Shown here: positions 10,801-24,416 of the stretch, in pieces
Numbering within the stretch: position 1 is the stretch's first letter
Layout of the letters: every line of letters starts with the position of its first letter
Source of the DNA: Lingula anatina
Taxonomy: Eukaryota > Brachiopoda > Lingulata > Lingulida > Lingulidae
Reading direction: 5' to 3'
Length of the DNA stretch: 64,000 bases
Assembly: GCF_001039355.2 (NCBI RefSeq)
Contig: NW_019776035.1
Span: 537,678-601,677 of the forward strand
Position numbers and translations under genes: made by a program
Notes under the pieces: model-generated
What the model was told of the DNA's origin: nothing
Database searches by the model: none
The model's input: only the letters and a program-made list of their open reading frames with translations

Positions 10801-13800
10801 TGATCGAGACAGGTGCGCCGAGATACGTAATCCCGAAAACGTATGCTACTGAACGTTCTTCAACAGTCAGAAACGATCTCTTTTTTCGTGCTCTAATTTT
10901 TTTTAGAGACGCAACTCAAGAATTGCCCTGCTGCTTTTCTCTTAATTGTATTTCAGTCAACAAAAAAGATTTCTGTTTTAAGTCTGGATTCACCTAACAG
11001 ATGGAGGGGTTCTTGTAAAGCAATAAAAGGCGCGGTAATAATTTGTTTCGCTCCCGGAAGTGATGAGATTTTTTAATCAACCTTTTTCAGACATTAGATT
11101 TGGCGTGGCATTTGGTTTCAGATGCTGTAAGGCGCATAAAAAGAGTCCATTAAACATGAACTGTGATAGGCCTGCATGTCAACCCAAGAACTTTTTTACT
11201 TTTTAAAATACTATTACGTTCTACATGCTTGTAGTTTCTGGAAAATCCACGCGTAATAAAGAGAGAGAGAGAGAAAGGAGAGAAAGGTTCAATATTTTTC
11301 ATTTTTATCCCTTCAACTTATTTTGTTTCTTTTTACTTTATTTTATTTATCGTCATCATCATCATTATCTTCTTTTTTGTTGTCACTATTATTATTGATA
11401 TGATTGCTGTTGTTGTTTTGCCAAAATGTACATAAATCGAGTGCGACTTTTGTAAAATCACTTCTGCTTTCAGCCTACAAGTAATAAGTGTTTTCACACT
11501 CATCTGCAGGTCTAGTGCCCAACCCTCCTATACCATGCCAATTATGCACAACAGAAATTTTAATTATCCTGTAAAAGAAATATATAAATCAATCGAAAAC
11601 CAACAGCATCATTGTTATGGACGGTCGCTGTCGAGTGAAACCGGACTATCAAACCGAAAACAAGCTCTTGAAACACACAAGCTCACCCCACAGTGGGCAA
11701 CGTATGTCAAACGTATGGTAACACGTACTTTCTGTCTAACTGACTACCTTCTTAAACCACAGTGAAGCGTGACCTGGGATGTAGCTGAGGTGATCCTTGA
11801 CACTTGCCTCAATTATAGCACTTTTTGGTGTCACGGTGGACAATTTAGTTGTCCGCCGAGCGTTCGTAAATATGGCGTCTTGTCACCAACTCGTCATTAT
11901 AGTGTCACGCGGAGACAATACACTGGGCCTTAAGTGACGTGTAATTTAATGACAACTTGTGCCCCGTCAACAGGAAACTTTGAGGCGTTTTTGGTGAATT
12001 AAACGAGCGGCGAAACAGGTACTTAGACCCGGTTTCACACAACAGGTGTATTATCTGCGGTTTCACTCCTCGGGGCCAGCCCTTATTTAAATATGGAGAA
12101 GCGTAAAAAAGGGACGGATATTCATTGTGAAAAGGCAGAGAGGTGTCAAGACCGCTGAAAATTTTATTTCACTGGAGGGAGAAACTATTTTTTTTTCTTT
12201 TTCTGATTAGCTGATTTAGTTGTAAATAGAGAGTGACATTATTCACGTAGCCTCCATGGTGGAATGCTCAGCTTAGTTTATTCATTTCGAAAAAATGTCT
12301 GTATCTGTCCCCAGTAAATAGTGTTAAACTTCCATGATGTGCTTAGTTTATATCTTTAGAATGAAAATATATGTTGGAAGAAGAATATAATAAAATGGCT
12401 ATATTAAGGGCTAGTATAGACCCGGAACTGACTGCATACTAAAATTCTTAATCAGGACTGTATAAAAGTTGTTTTATCGTAAGAATCTTTTAAAAATGTA
12501 ATTCTTTACAGTGCTGGAGTCCACTTGTTCCCCTGGTATCAGAGCGCGAACTGTAAAGCAAATTGAACACCTTTGACTTAGCCACGCGATTGAAATAAGA
12601 AAAACGGTTCATTTAACATCGGCGCCTTCAACCATGTCCACGCGTTGGTATTTCTCATTCCCAATAGGTATGTTACATCATCAACGCGACATTTTTTTCT
12701 ATTTTTGGCGGACCGAGCTTACAGGTGTTTTTATTCACGTAACAGTTCACGAAATGTGGTTGATGTTAACGCTGAGTGATTAACTCGCTAACCTAAAGAA
12801 ACACAATGCCGCCGCACCTGTTACCGCGCGTAATATTGAATTTAAACGTTTGGAGAAGTTAGAGTATTGTGTCATTTTGTATCAGAAATTATACACACGG
12901 GCACTCGTTAGCCTCGCTTGGTCCGGACCTGTGTGGGTTTGGCAACGTTAGTTTATATTGTGTAAGGTCATACAAAAATGCGTGACTGATACAGTGGAAG
13001 TTGGGCAGTGATATCCCGAGCAGGTTGTTCCTCGGCACAAAGGGGCCGTGCCTGGCTATTGTTTTTGGTCAAGGAGAACCCGCAGGGCACACTGTCGAGA
13101 AGAATAAACCTTTTTCCTATTTTCACTGTCCTGATAATCCTTTCGTGTTTATTTAATGTGGATTAAAAGTAATATGTTCAATCAGCGTCAGAATTAAGTG
13201 TTTAGAGCTCTGCGTTCTCTCGGACCCCTCGGCTGTCCATGCCCCATTCAAAACGCTGCACCTGACGGAACGGGTTAATATCAATTTATTCAGACCCCCT
13301 CACCCGCCTTTCACGTCCCTAACGTTTCATTGCCCGCCCGAGAGACAGGTCTCAATAACAAGGCATTCATCGCTCCAAGCTTTGTTATATCGCAATATTT
13401 AGATTTAATTAATGTTCATAAACGCTGTGTTGACGATAATGCGATCCGTAGAACCGATCCTTTTCTACTCGGCATGCACCTGATTTTTGGTGTTTGTTTG
13501 CGGGTTCGCGGACAACAACGAGGGCTCACCACCTCCCCCACCCGTGTCTTTATACCGATATTCCTCTCCTCCACGCCTACCTGCAAAGCTAAAGTTACAG
13601 TTTTTTGTAACCAGCCGTGGTAGGTCCCTTTGAATATGTACACCTTCATTACTTTATTGGGAAAATAGTGATGACAAATTGCGATTCAATAACGTGAAAG
13701 TAGGTGGAATTATTTTTCCTTAGTCTTGCCAGAAGTACCTTTTTCAGCTCACGTTGTTCTATGGGCACATCGAGCCATTCCCAAATCTTTTGTGCTTTTT

Positions 13801-13865
13801 TGAAATTATATTCCTCACTCCAAGGAGTTTCTCTCTTATATGTTTGTTCTTTGTTCTTTACATTT
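7833..13865. other. intergenic, no supported gene
   Basis: Six kb of non-coding sequence with short chance frames in all directions. A low-complexity T/TTTA/TTTC tract lies at about 10085-10163 and a short GA run near 11260-11275. No tRNA, rRNA or conserved domain was recognised. Confidence 0.6.
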
Positions 13866-13916
<51 letters not shown>

Positions 13917-13938
13917 TTATTTATTTATTTATTTATTT
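13866..13938. repeat. (TTTA)n microsatellite
   Basis: About 18 TTTA units with one TTA interruption near 13919. The leucine/isoleucine/tyrosine-rich frames crossing it are an artefact of the repeat. Confidence 0.95.
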
Positions 13939-16900
13939 GCATGTGTATCATATAAGCTGAAGACAGAGTAGACAAGCGTAAATATGAAAAGTTGTTCTAA
14001 AATTCTAAATCTTGCTCGGCATTAGATGACTTCAAATCATATCTCTTTCCCAAATACACTTAAGTCTGTATTTCATATTTAGTTATCTAATACCAGAACT
14101 CGTTCCCGCCAAAAGACAATTTTATATAACGTCATTAAAGTCAAAACTGTCGTTTTCTCACGTACTCGCTTTAACTTCCGATGTAATCATCTGTCTCTCT
14201 GCCAGGACTTATCAATAAAAATGTGAATTACGTACCTTACAGGTGCAACGCTACCTTTCTCTATAGAAAAGGTAAAAAAAGTCTACTCAGGTGAGGCATT
14301 CCAACCTGATGTAAACAACTCTTCTCTTTTTTTCTTTCATACTAGAGGATTTTACTAGCAGGTTCACACAGCCTCTTTCACTGATGTTACAAACAATTTT
14401 ATGCTAACCCTGATTATGATGATTTGTACTTTGAAAAAAAATTCTCAAAGAAATCCATTCCGGTCTCCTACTCTAAATTTAATAAGTATTATTGTGTTTC
14501 AACCGTGTATTTTTGACTTAATTAAATAGGCACATTATTTCAATTCACAGATTTCAAAGGGCTTTTAATAAGATTTTTACGAAATAGGACCAAAAAGACG
14601 TTTACAATTAATATACATTTGTGAATATACAGAAATTTGTTTTTTTTTTCTGAGCAAAAGTGAGAGAGAGAGAGGTGCGTAGGAGAGCACAGCAAGGACA
14701 TGTTGGTCGTTTTACTGCAGGGATTACTCACATGTCAGCTTCACCCCAGGGGTTCAAGGCACAGGTGCACCGCCATTGATATTTCAATCAACTCCTTCGA
14801 CTACCTGCAAGGGCATATTTCTCGTTCGTTGACAAGATGGAGGAATTTAAAAACTCGTTACTCTGTCCTTCCCACAGCGGCCGGGGCATGAGAACGTCTC
14901 TTAAAGACCACGGAGACAATGCCAATCACCAATTTAATAGCCAAGCCCACCTGAGGATTTTGAAATTTGGAAAAGAAAAATTTCGTTATCGGCTAGCCGT
15001 CCTTTCCTGGCTCAAGGTGGTCGCTGGGTAAATGGACTGAGACAGAAGAAAAGGCAGCGGTCATTTTGATGTAATCAGAGGTATCGCCAAGATACAATAC
15101 AAAATAGATATAAAATACTCAATACTTGATACAAAATCCCCAAAAACCTTTTTCTTTTAATTTAGGGCATACGTATCGATTTCATAAGTGTAGAATTACA
15201 TATTCTTTGGTAAATTTATTTCTAGTTTTACCACGATGTTGTTTTATGACGTTGTTCTATACTTCAACATGTGTATAAACTACAACAAGCCATGCTGCTT
15301 ACTTATTATTGTCGTAAACTCTTCCTTTACTGTGGCTGAAATATGATAATATGAAATATTCTTCTTGGCTTTTCAGTGACCTATTTGTGCAGACTTCAAG
15401 GTCTACCTAAAGACGATCTTTTTTTAATAAACGCGTTTATAGCGTAAAATGGATGGTTTGGTTTGTAATTTGACATTGGAATAGTTTACTGTCAACTTGA
15501 ATAAAATATTGCTCACCCTGGATAATCTTAACCCCACACCCTAAAATATTTACTGTAAAACTGTAGGGATGCAACAAGTTTTACCCACATATTTAAGCGC
15601 AATACAACGCACTGGTGGAATTTAAAGACATTCTGAACATGCACTGATCGGATATAAATATATTCTCAAATGATATTCTCAGTTCCCCTGCTTAGAATCT
15701 CCCAAATTAATGTACATTATGTTGAAAATGATATTCGAAGGTAGTTCAGCTTTTTTCTTAAAAAAAAGAGAGACGACATAGTTTTAGTCCCATCTGATGT
15801 GTTCTTGCACCTTCATCGTGGTAGAAAATAAAAATACATGACAATAGTGAAAAAATAAACTTCATATTCTATGGCCAGGTTAACAGGAGTATCCATAATC
15901 TTTCCGCATGGCTATAAGATCGTAACATTCACAAAGATCACTTGTTAGATCACACTCAAGTTAAATCACCCGGCACATTGGGTTAGGCACCTCTGGGACC
16001 GGGGGGCAATTGCGTCAGAAAAGCCCCTTTATTCAACGCTGCTCCGCCAGAAAACAGGGAAGAAAGCCACGTCAGGGGCAGACTTGGCTGTCCTCGGTGT
16101 TCCTTGCCGAGTAGCAGGTGCGCGTTCTTGAAGAAAAACAAATCAAAGCAAACAGAATGATCCGAATCACAATGGCGATACAATAGGCCCTGCCCTTTCG
16201 ATTGATTTAATTGAATGGCGTGCGCTCGTTACCTTTCTCTCTGTTTCACAGTGCCTGCAATGTGGTTTGCTTTTTGTTTGTAAGTTCTATTTTTCCTTTA
16301 TATTTTCATCTATTCCCCGGCGTTTAAGCGGTTTGCCTGCATTTTCTTCGCTCACCTCAGTTTGTATACACTTCAGTTGTCCTTTAAAGATTCTTTATGA
16401 AAAGGAACGCCGATCCTCACCTAGACTTTAGGGTGAAAGCCAGGAACAGGTGCACATTTTTAAAAGACTGAGGGAATCCACTTCGCTCTAACGCGGTCGC
16501 CGGGGAGAAATGGAAAAAATTGAAAAGTGTTGTTTCAATTTTTATTCCAGATCAAAGAGCGTTATTTCTTAATTTAACTTTTCCGCCCAAGCCACAACCC
16601 CATTGCGAATTAGCACCGAAGGAGGGCTTTAATTTAAAGGAATGATAGAAATATTGAAAATAAGGTCGAATGAATGTTCTTTTCACTCGAAGTACTATTA
16701 TTATTAATACTTTGTAAGGTCTATAACTTCGGTTCAACTATAAACGCCCGCGTTGTTTCAAAAGGTGAAACGTAAATTTGCAGGTGGGAGCGACTCATGT
16801 CTTTGGACTTAAACTTGTCAATAAAACAGTGGATCGACAACGATGTGTCCTTGTTGACCCTAAGGATCTCATTGTCCCTGGCAATATACAGGACACTTAT

Positions 16901-19900
16901 TACGTACAATACTTTTTCCAAGCCTTAATTTTCTTTTTGCGTGCCATAATAGTTTCTTTCTATTGAGTCGCTATTCTTAGCTTTCTTAAATACAGTTCCA
17001 CTAATTGTTTCCTTATGAAAACGTAACCTGTAATTTTGGTTCAGATACGTTTGTATAACTGAAACCTTCAACAATGCGCATATTGTTGATATGTGATATA
17101 CTGCTTCTTGATAACTTATGACTTTATCCTTTCCCCACCGAAGTCCGAAGTACATACTCATATTCTTTTTATTCTCCATATGTATTGCAATAAAAGATAA
17201 ATAAGAGAGAGATCATCATTCACCTACCCACCCATTCCCTTTACCTTTCAACATACAAATGATATTACCATCGCCAACAACACTTGAAATGATGGTAAAA
17301 ATATCTATGAAAATGCGAATAGACAAACAATAAAAAGATACTGTTTATATGAAAAAGATGTGTGGTCCAAAGTCAGTCCATCCTGGCTATTACATCTACT
17401 TAGCTTCAATCAATTCAAAAGTCACTGAAAAAATAACTGACAAGAGGGCGAAAATTGAAAATTGCGAAGTGAACCGCTCTGATTGGACAGCACCTGTTCT
17501 CGTCTGCCGGCTACTCGCGTTACGCTTCTCACGTTTGCCGCGACGCCGTTCATCGTCTGCCAGAGTCCCCTCCGCGGTAGAAATGTTTTAACTTGTCTTT
17601 TGATGTTGAACTTGAACAAATTTGAAACAGAATATTTAATTAAGGTGGTCTACATTGTCTTGTCAGAGGACGGGAGTCCTAATGAAAGGAAAGATATCTG
17701 GCAAGTGCCGCACGAATTGTTGCCCAGGGCAACCTAGCTCCGACCGCGAAGAAAATTGCATTAAAATCTTATTTGCGGCTGAAATGATTGTTTTAGTCCA
17801 ATATTCAATCACGGACAGAGAAACACATTTCTAAAGTACATTACTTCCAGTGCCGTTTTTAAAGCTCTTAAAGGTTGGCCTTGTCTCAATGTCACCCTTA
17901 CTCAAATGATCGGTTTTTTTTTTTTTTTTTTTTTTTTTTTGAAACTGGTGTATAATCCCCACGTAAATTCCTGCATGCAATCTCGTCCAATCATAGTACG
18001 TAAGAAATTTATATAAAGTGTGTTGAAAAAAAAGTTGCATCTTGAATGCCACACTGACCTTATGCAAGGTGCCCACCCTTTTTAAAGGTTGTGTCCAGCA
18101 CCGTTATAATCAAAACTGGTTTTGAGCTAATTCTACGAAAATGACGATTTATTAGCACCCGCATTGCAAGTGAACTTCTGGTTAAGCGGTCATCACAATA
18201 AGAGGATGGTAAATTAATGTACAAAAATCTTCCCAACGTGCAACCGCGCCTCCTTCCTCCTGGAATCAATTTTAAGTTTTAGTTAAAACGGTGCTGAATG
18301 CGACACTTTGTCTTAGAAACAAGCTGTAAATGAGCTCCACGCTGCACAGCCTGTAGTACGATCACAGAGGTCACAGAGGTCAAGCAGAAGGTCACGTGAT
18401 ATGACCACTTGCTGTCGTATGTCTCACCATGTCGTTCTCATCAGAGACAACTGGCTTCCTCCGCCATATGGCAACCAGTGGGAAAAGTGAAGAGTTGCAG
18501 GTTTAAGGTCAAGGAAAGCTGGCCTTGGTTTCACCATTAGTGATGGAATGTCCATTTTGTAAAATTCTTCTAATAGAAAAAAATCCAAGATGCCCCTGCA
18601 ATCAATAAGAGTAAAAGTCATTATCACAATTTTATTTGGTAATCGAAACCCAGATAATCTGTTTTTGAAAAGAAAATTAAAACGTTCATTGGTGTCTTCT
18701 ACATATAAGATTAAATCATAAAGAAAAATACCTCCGCAAAAATTTGGAAAATTGATTCCTTAACGCCATGATTTTTATCGTTATATACACGTAACGATTA
18801 TTTACAGTTCAAACAAATTGTGTAACTTTTGTAACTAATGTTAACAAAGTTTGTATATAATATTTTATAAGTGATTGAAAACGCTATAGATTATATACAT
18901 CTTGTCAAGTTATGTTGATTTGTCTGCTATTCTTCCCACATTAAATGATATACATGCTACATGTCTTTCTAAAAAGTATATAAAGTACTGTATATTATAC
19001 ATAGGCCTACAGTTTTCAAAGTGCCAAGATATATTTACTTTTTAATAGCTATCAAAATAAAAATAATAATATACATAGGAGCGAGCAACACCATTGAGTA
19101 TGCCTTTCCTGATACTTGTCACATCATTTCATGAATAACAGAGAGTAAAACACGCAAACACCAAGAGAAAAGGAAAAAAAATAAATAAAATAATAGAAGT
19201 ACTCGAAGGTGAGTTGATTTGGCAGTCCTGTGACCAACTCGCACACACGAGCCAACTGACCAGATGTTATGCGACATGAGACACTGAGTAACCTTACCCA
19301 TGTGATAGCGCGTGTGACAGGGACGCACACGCACACACTAGCTTAGAACAGGTTGTATGGGACCGTATGGCCTTCCGTCCAGCCCAGCCCTTTTCTGTGA
19401 AAATGAAAACGAAATGCGGTGATTGATTATTGTGTTGTAATTCAACGGAATTTAAATGCGCCGGCGTATAGAATCTTATCGGCAGTATTTCTCTGAACTT
19501 TGAGGTAAAATTATTGACAATATTTACATCACTACCAGAGTTTCACATACTAAGGCTAACCCTGTCAAAAATGGACTGCAAAAAAAAACAAAAAAAAAAC
19601 AAAAAAAAAAAAAAAAAAAACATTGCGTGATTTATCATATCTTTACTGTTTTCATATAAGGCTTTGCTGAGATGGATTTTAAATACATGATGTCCACTAG
19701 AAGACAATTGATTGGTCCGTAAATTAGTAGGCTAAACCTTTCATCGAACCTCTGATTACATATTAATACTAAAAATTATTTCTAGGTTAATTTGTTTAAA
19801 GGGTAAATGATTACAGGGGTACCACTATTAAAAATCATTTAGTTTTCCTAGCGAACTAAAACTAATTTAGTCAAAGCTGCTGTTAGCTACAGACTTCACC

Positions 19901-20588
19901 TTACATCGAGTTAAGTTGAATTTCTACAACCTGTTGCATAGCATGCAGTTAATGACTTGGTTTCAAGTGCAAACGCCTTATTTTTTATACAGTATATATA
20001 TATAAGACTATATATATACGTACCTCTTCTTGGTTTTAACTTTAAATTTGCTATTGGGAGTTCAGAAATTGTTTTTGTCCAAAAAAATTAGTTCACTTGC
20101 GTTCTCGCCTGCATCTCTCTCTCTCTCTCTTCTGCGCCTTATAGGAACAAGCTGGTGATGTCATAGACTTAAATCAACTGCATATCATAATATTTTACTT
20201 TTATTTTACTTATTTGAAGAAGATATTTCTACTGCACCATTGCGTGACTCAAAGACAATAAAGCGTGACTGCAAGGGCGTTGTTATTACGTGTCCGTTGC
20301 AGTTGCTATAGGATCTCGAAATATTACGTGATGCAGCAAGTACGAGTCATTTGATTATGTCAACCTAAAAGGTATCCGAGTACGAATTATTATTTTTTTT
20401 CTGACGGCAGCTGTTTGATCGCATGTAAACTTGTGAGGATCAGGTTTAATACTCTTATCAGATTCATGTATGGTGATGTGGACAGTCAATTTGAAAACCA
20501 CGGTTAATAACTGACTATATGCTTAACTATGTGTGAGATAATACACTGCTACCCGAGGGATATATTCAAGAGTCAGAGAAAGGTGTTC

Positions 20589-20590
<2 letters not shown>
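13939..20590. other. intergenic, no supported gene
   Basis: Non-coding. It contains a poly(T) of 27 at 17914-17940, an A-rich tract with C interruptions at about 19580-19621 and an AGGTCA cluster at 18368-18398 (listed separately). No frame has a recognisable domain. Confidence 0.6.
18368..18398 (+). promoter_or_regulatory. cluster of three AGGTCA half sites ending in a CACGTG E-box
   Basis: AGGTCA occurs at 18368, 18377 and 18389, giving direct repeats with 3- and 6-base spacers. The third overlaps CACGTG at 18393-18398. DR3 is a layout bound by some nuclear-receptor dimers and CACGTG by bHLH factors. Whether this is functional or chance in an intergenic region cannot be told. Confidence 0.35.
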
Positions 20591-20593
<3 letters not shown>

Positions 20594-20629
<36 letters not shown>

Positions 20630-20643
20630 ATATATATATATCA
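20594..20643. repeat. (TA)n microsatellite with a TATATATCACGA repeat
   Basis: About 15 TA units followed by two tandem TATATATATCACGA phrases. Confidence 0.85.
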
Positions 20644-22187
20644 CGAGTGGGTGGCAGTGTTTTTTGACATATATTACTGTGAGCAAGTACTCGCATTTCA
20701 CCGAAAAACACCTTAAAAACGAATAAAGCGTATAACTTCACGATCACATAACATCTCAAGGTATGTATCTCTGTACACAAACCATACCAAAATCTAGGAA
20801 TTACTGATCAAGTGGACCAACTAAAAAAATATATTATTTTTGTCCCTATTTTCATCACATCTCTACATCATTTAAGATCGCTTTGAATGTACTCTAAAGG
20901 TTCTGTGCTGCAGCTATGATAATGTGCATTTTCAAATATCAAAAGGTAAAACTCAATGTCCTGTAATAACCATTACATCATTCGTTCAGTAAAGACCACT
21001 GTTACTTTATTATTCGCCACTTTACTGTATTTACTTTTTAGTTTTCTATGCTCTAAGTCTAAACATGATTACATTATATTAAGATATATGAAAAAAATAA
21101 ACATATAATTCAATAACTAATTTAGTTCCAATACGGACGCCTCCTTCAACGTCCCTATTCCAGGTTTCCGGCGAGGCGGCGCAGGTGGCGTTCGCAGTAA
21201 CAAGTTTTGTGGAGTTGTTTCCAAGAGTTCAGGGTGGTGATAACAACTGCAGCTGAGGCCTGGCTCATTTTCTGCAATTAAAGACAATGTTCATACACAA
21301 CCTGTCTGCAATTTGCTGCCTGTTTCGTGGGTCAGATGTTTTTTGATCTCAGTCGGTCAATTTTTTTCAAATTTCTTGTCACGTTTTGTTATTGATTGCT
21401 TCGCTTTTCGAGGTTTGATTGATATTGCTTTGAAATAATGCACATTACGACAATAAAAATTGGGCCAAATGTCATTACTGAAATAACCAAAAGAATCTGT
21501 TATACAAAGAATGGTTTTGTAACATGACTTCTGATATCGCTATGGCTATTTATCCAAATGTTATATTTGATATATTATAGAATGTTACATTCAATATTTT
21601 TCTATTTGGAAAAAAATAATCGATAATGCAAAAAAGCGGCTTTTGCATTTTCATGAAAACAAAAAGGAAATCAGGTGAAACAACTTGCCCATAATTGTCT
21701 AATTACGTCAAACGCAATTACTATAATGATTATGACAACAGATGTTTATATTCCTTAATTTTGGCTTAATTAAACATGAACATTCTTTGATGATTTTTCC
21801 AAAGGGCATAATGACATTAGAAACTATTACCAATAACATCGTCTCTGCGCATCAGTCTGCTTAACAATTTAAATAAAATAAAATTATTTATATGTAAGTA
21901 ATTATTTTTTTTTATCACAAGCCGGTATTCTGCCCTCGCCGTTAGCTTGGGGTTAACCTGGTCGGAGGCCGTCATCATAAATACAGCTTTAGATATTAAA
22001 TAATTACTATTATATGATTCAACTGCCAAAGTAATGAACACTTTTGCTGAAATTATCGATAATATATTGCAAATAGATTCAACCCATGTTACTACTTTTA
22101 CCGCCCTTTTATTTGCATTGACTGATTTGCACTGACTGATGATTTTAACTAGAAATCACTCTATACATTAGTTTTCTTTAATGTTCG

Positions 22188-22221
<34 letters not shown>

Positions 22222-23278
22222 TGAGATCTCATCCCTCTCAAACGCGTGCCGCTTAATGAAGTATTTCCTCTGATCTTTCAAGTCCTACCTGTTGAAAAGT
22301 AAATGAACGACCTTCTTGCTATTAATGCCCCTAACAAGTTTGGATAGTCCCTCGTTCCCAGAGTCCGGTTACATGCCGGAGAGATTATCACTTGTAGATC
22401 AACGTAAGTACGGCAGCAAAGCACAGCAGATTCGCTGTGGACGCTATCAGTTTTCGAAACTTTTAATCTTGTTCGATTTACCGAGTAAATTCGATTAAGG
22501 CCACCTTCAGACGAGATGGTCCGAGGAAGAGAACGGAGAGATGAGGGGAAAAGAATTGGGACGGAAATTTACCGAGTGTGGTTGTATTTTGTTGTATTTA
22601 TTGTTGTTCGTCATTTGTCTCGCTTCAAAATTACATATTGACACAATAAATACTAAAACGTATTCAACTGGCATCATAGTAGAGAGAAAGTGGCTTGAAG
22701 ATAGAGTCAAATGAACTCTTTGATTAAATCTTTTTTTATTCATTTATCTATCTAATTATTCTTTTTTCTATTCATAAATTAGGCATTCGATAACATATAT
22801 TGACCACTCGTAATGTCAAACTGTGTCAACTTTGTCCGTGTAATTACAGTAGACTTTGAAATTACTATTGCTGTCCATTTAAAGCCACCCTAAAGACACG
22901 TGATGCGGTTTACATGGGGACAAAATTGGCTAAATTGGCTTGTTGTGGTTAAAAGTCTCAATCGCAAGATTTGTTGGGTAGATATTTAGTTATTAAAGAG
23001 ATGTTTATATTTTAATGCTTCACCTCTTTAAGATTTAAAGTATATCAAGAGAATAAATTTAATTAGACAATAAAGAGAAACTCTTTGTCAGAGTTACGAG
23101 AGACACTAAACCACAGTGAAAAAACTATTGAAACATGGAATAAATGGCTACTCCTTATCACTAAGATTTGGTAAGGGAATTTTGGCTTAACTTAAACACA
23201 TTCGGGAGTCCGCCTTTCATTAGATCCATAAAGGTTATGGTTAACATGAGATTAGTGGATGAAAACCAAGGACAGGTT

Positions 23279-23449
23279 CAGGCACGTAGCCGGCAGTTCC
23301 AAAGGAGGGGGGGTCTTTTTCTGAAAAAAAAATGGACCTTTTACCATAAAAACTTAATGTACCAAGATCAAATTTTACTCAGAACGGACCTTATTCCAGC
23401 AAAAAGGGCGGTTCTTTCTAACCCCCCGAACCGCCTGGCTACGGGCCTG
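23279..23449. mobile_element. MITE-like element A, 171 bp, imperfect terminal inverted repeats
   Basis: The left end CAGGCACGTAGCCGG and the reverse complement of the right end CAGGCCCGTAGCCAG agree at 13 of 15 positions. Both arms continue into a G-run followed by a TCTTT/AGAAAG-type stretch and GGACC, so the whole element folds back on itself. No convincing target-site duplication was found. A relative of its right half is at 41858-41908. It crosses the open frame at 23168-23605, which is therefore not a gene. Confidence 0.65.
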
Positions 23450-24374
23450 GGGTTTATCAATGAGAACTGGACCCTATATCACAGGGGACCTCTCCCTTAT
23501 TCGACACCAGCCAGCCAGACCTGCCTAGAAAGCACATGGTGTTGCTATACAAGGATGTGTGTATGTACGTGTGGTAAGGTGGTCTTGACGCACACATTGT
23601 ACTGACATATGTATATGACAACCTAAGATCGTGAGAAAACTTCTGTTTCCATTCAAGACAATAAAAGACAACTGTCACACCTGTGAAAATTACAGAAGTG
23701 AAAAATTAAGAAAAAAAAAACAGCACTGAAGAAAAACTCCGACGCCCATTAGAATCATACATTGACTTCATCAGACTATTACAGTCCATCACAAAATTCC
23801 AGAAGCGTTACGCCCAGCAATGAATTAATTTGAAAATTCTGAAGTTCGTGTTAGGCTAAAAAGAGTTCTTGCGTCCGAATTGTATAACCGTAAGTTGTTT
23901 TCCTCACCGTTGTTGACTTCTGTCGTCAAATTACGACCTCCGAGCAACAACTTGTGGCTAAGTTCAATCGCTATTTTCCTAACATCGTGAACCGAGACAG
24001 GCACTAATTGTTCGACTTCACGGCTGGAAAAATCCTCTCTCTGAAAAGTCACGCAGTAATGTCTAATGTAAGCCATAGGTGATGCAATCAACAGGGTCGG
24101 GCAAATGATAAAAGCTGTTGTTTTGACTTATACCCTTACGGTCACCTGTCGGTGTGACAGAAATTTAGACACAGCCACTGAGAGCTAATGAAGTAAAAAC
24201 TGGCATCAGTCGACTGGAATGATTCGGTACCCGACGGTGATTGCGTTCGACTTGCTTGAATCCCTATCAATCGGGAAATATTCGGAGGGACGCACTTAAA
24301 GCCCTTAGGGAGAAAGTAGCCGACCCCTTCTTTAAAGAAATTGGTTCAATTGGTAACAAGCAGGTGATTTCTCT

Positions 24375-24416
24375 CACGAGAGCACGCGCGGATTAGCAGG
24401 GATGCGTGCTCCCGTG
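24375..24416. repeat. short inverted repeat (hairpin)
   Basis: CACGAGAGCACGC (24375-24387) pairs with GCGTGCTCCCGTG (24404-24416) at 12 of 13 positions around a 16-base loop containing GGATTA. Confidence 0.6.

Noticed and set aside
13704-13960. Hydrophobic 'membrane protein' frames
   Set aside because: The Leu/Ile/Tyr-rich part is the (TTTA)n microsatellite translated.
23168-23605. 145-codon open frame on +
   Set aside because: It runs straight through MITE A, so the frame is explained by the repeat.
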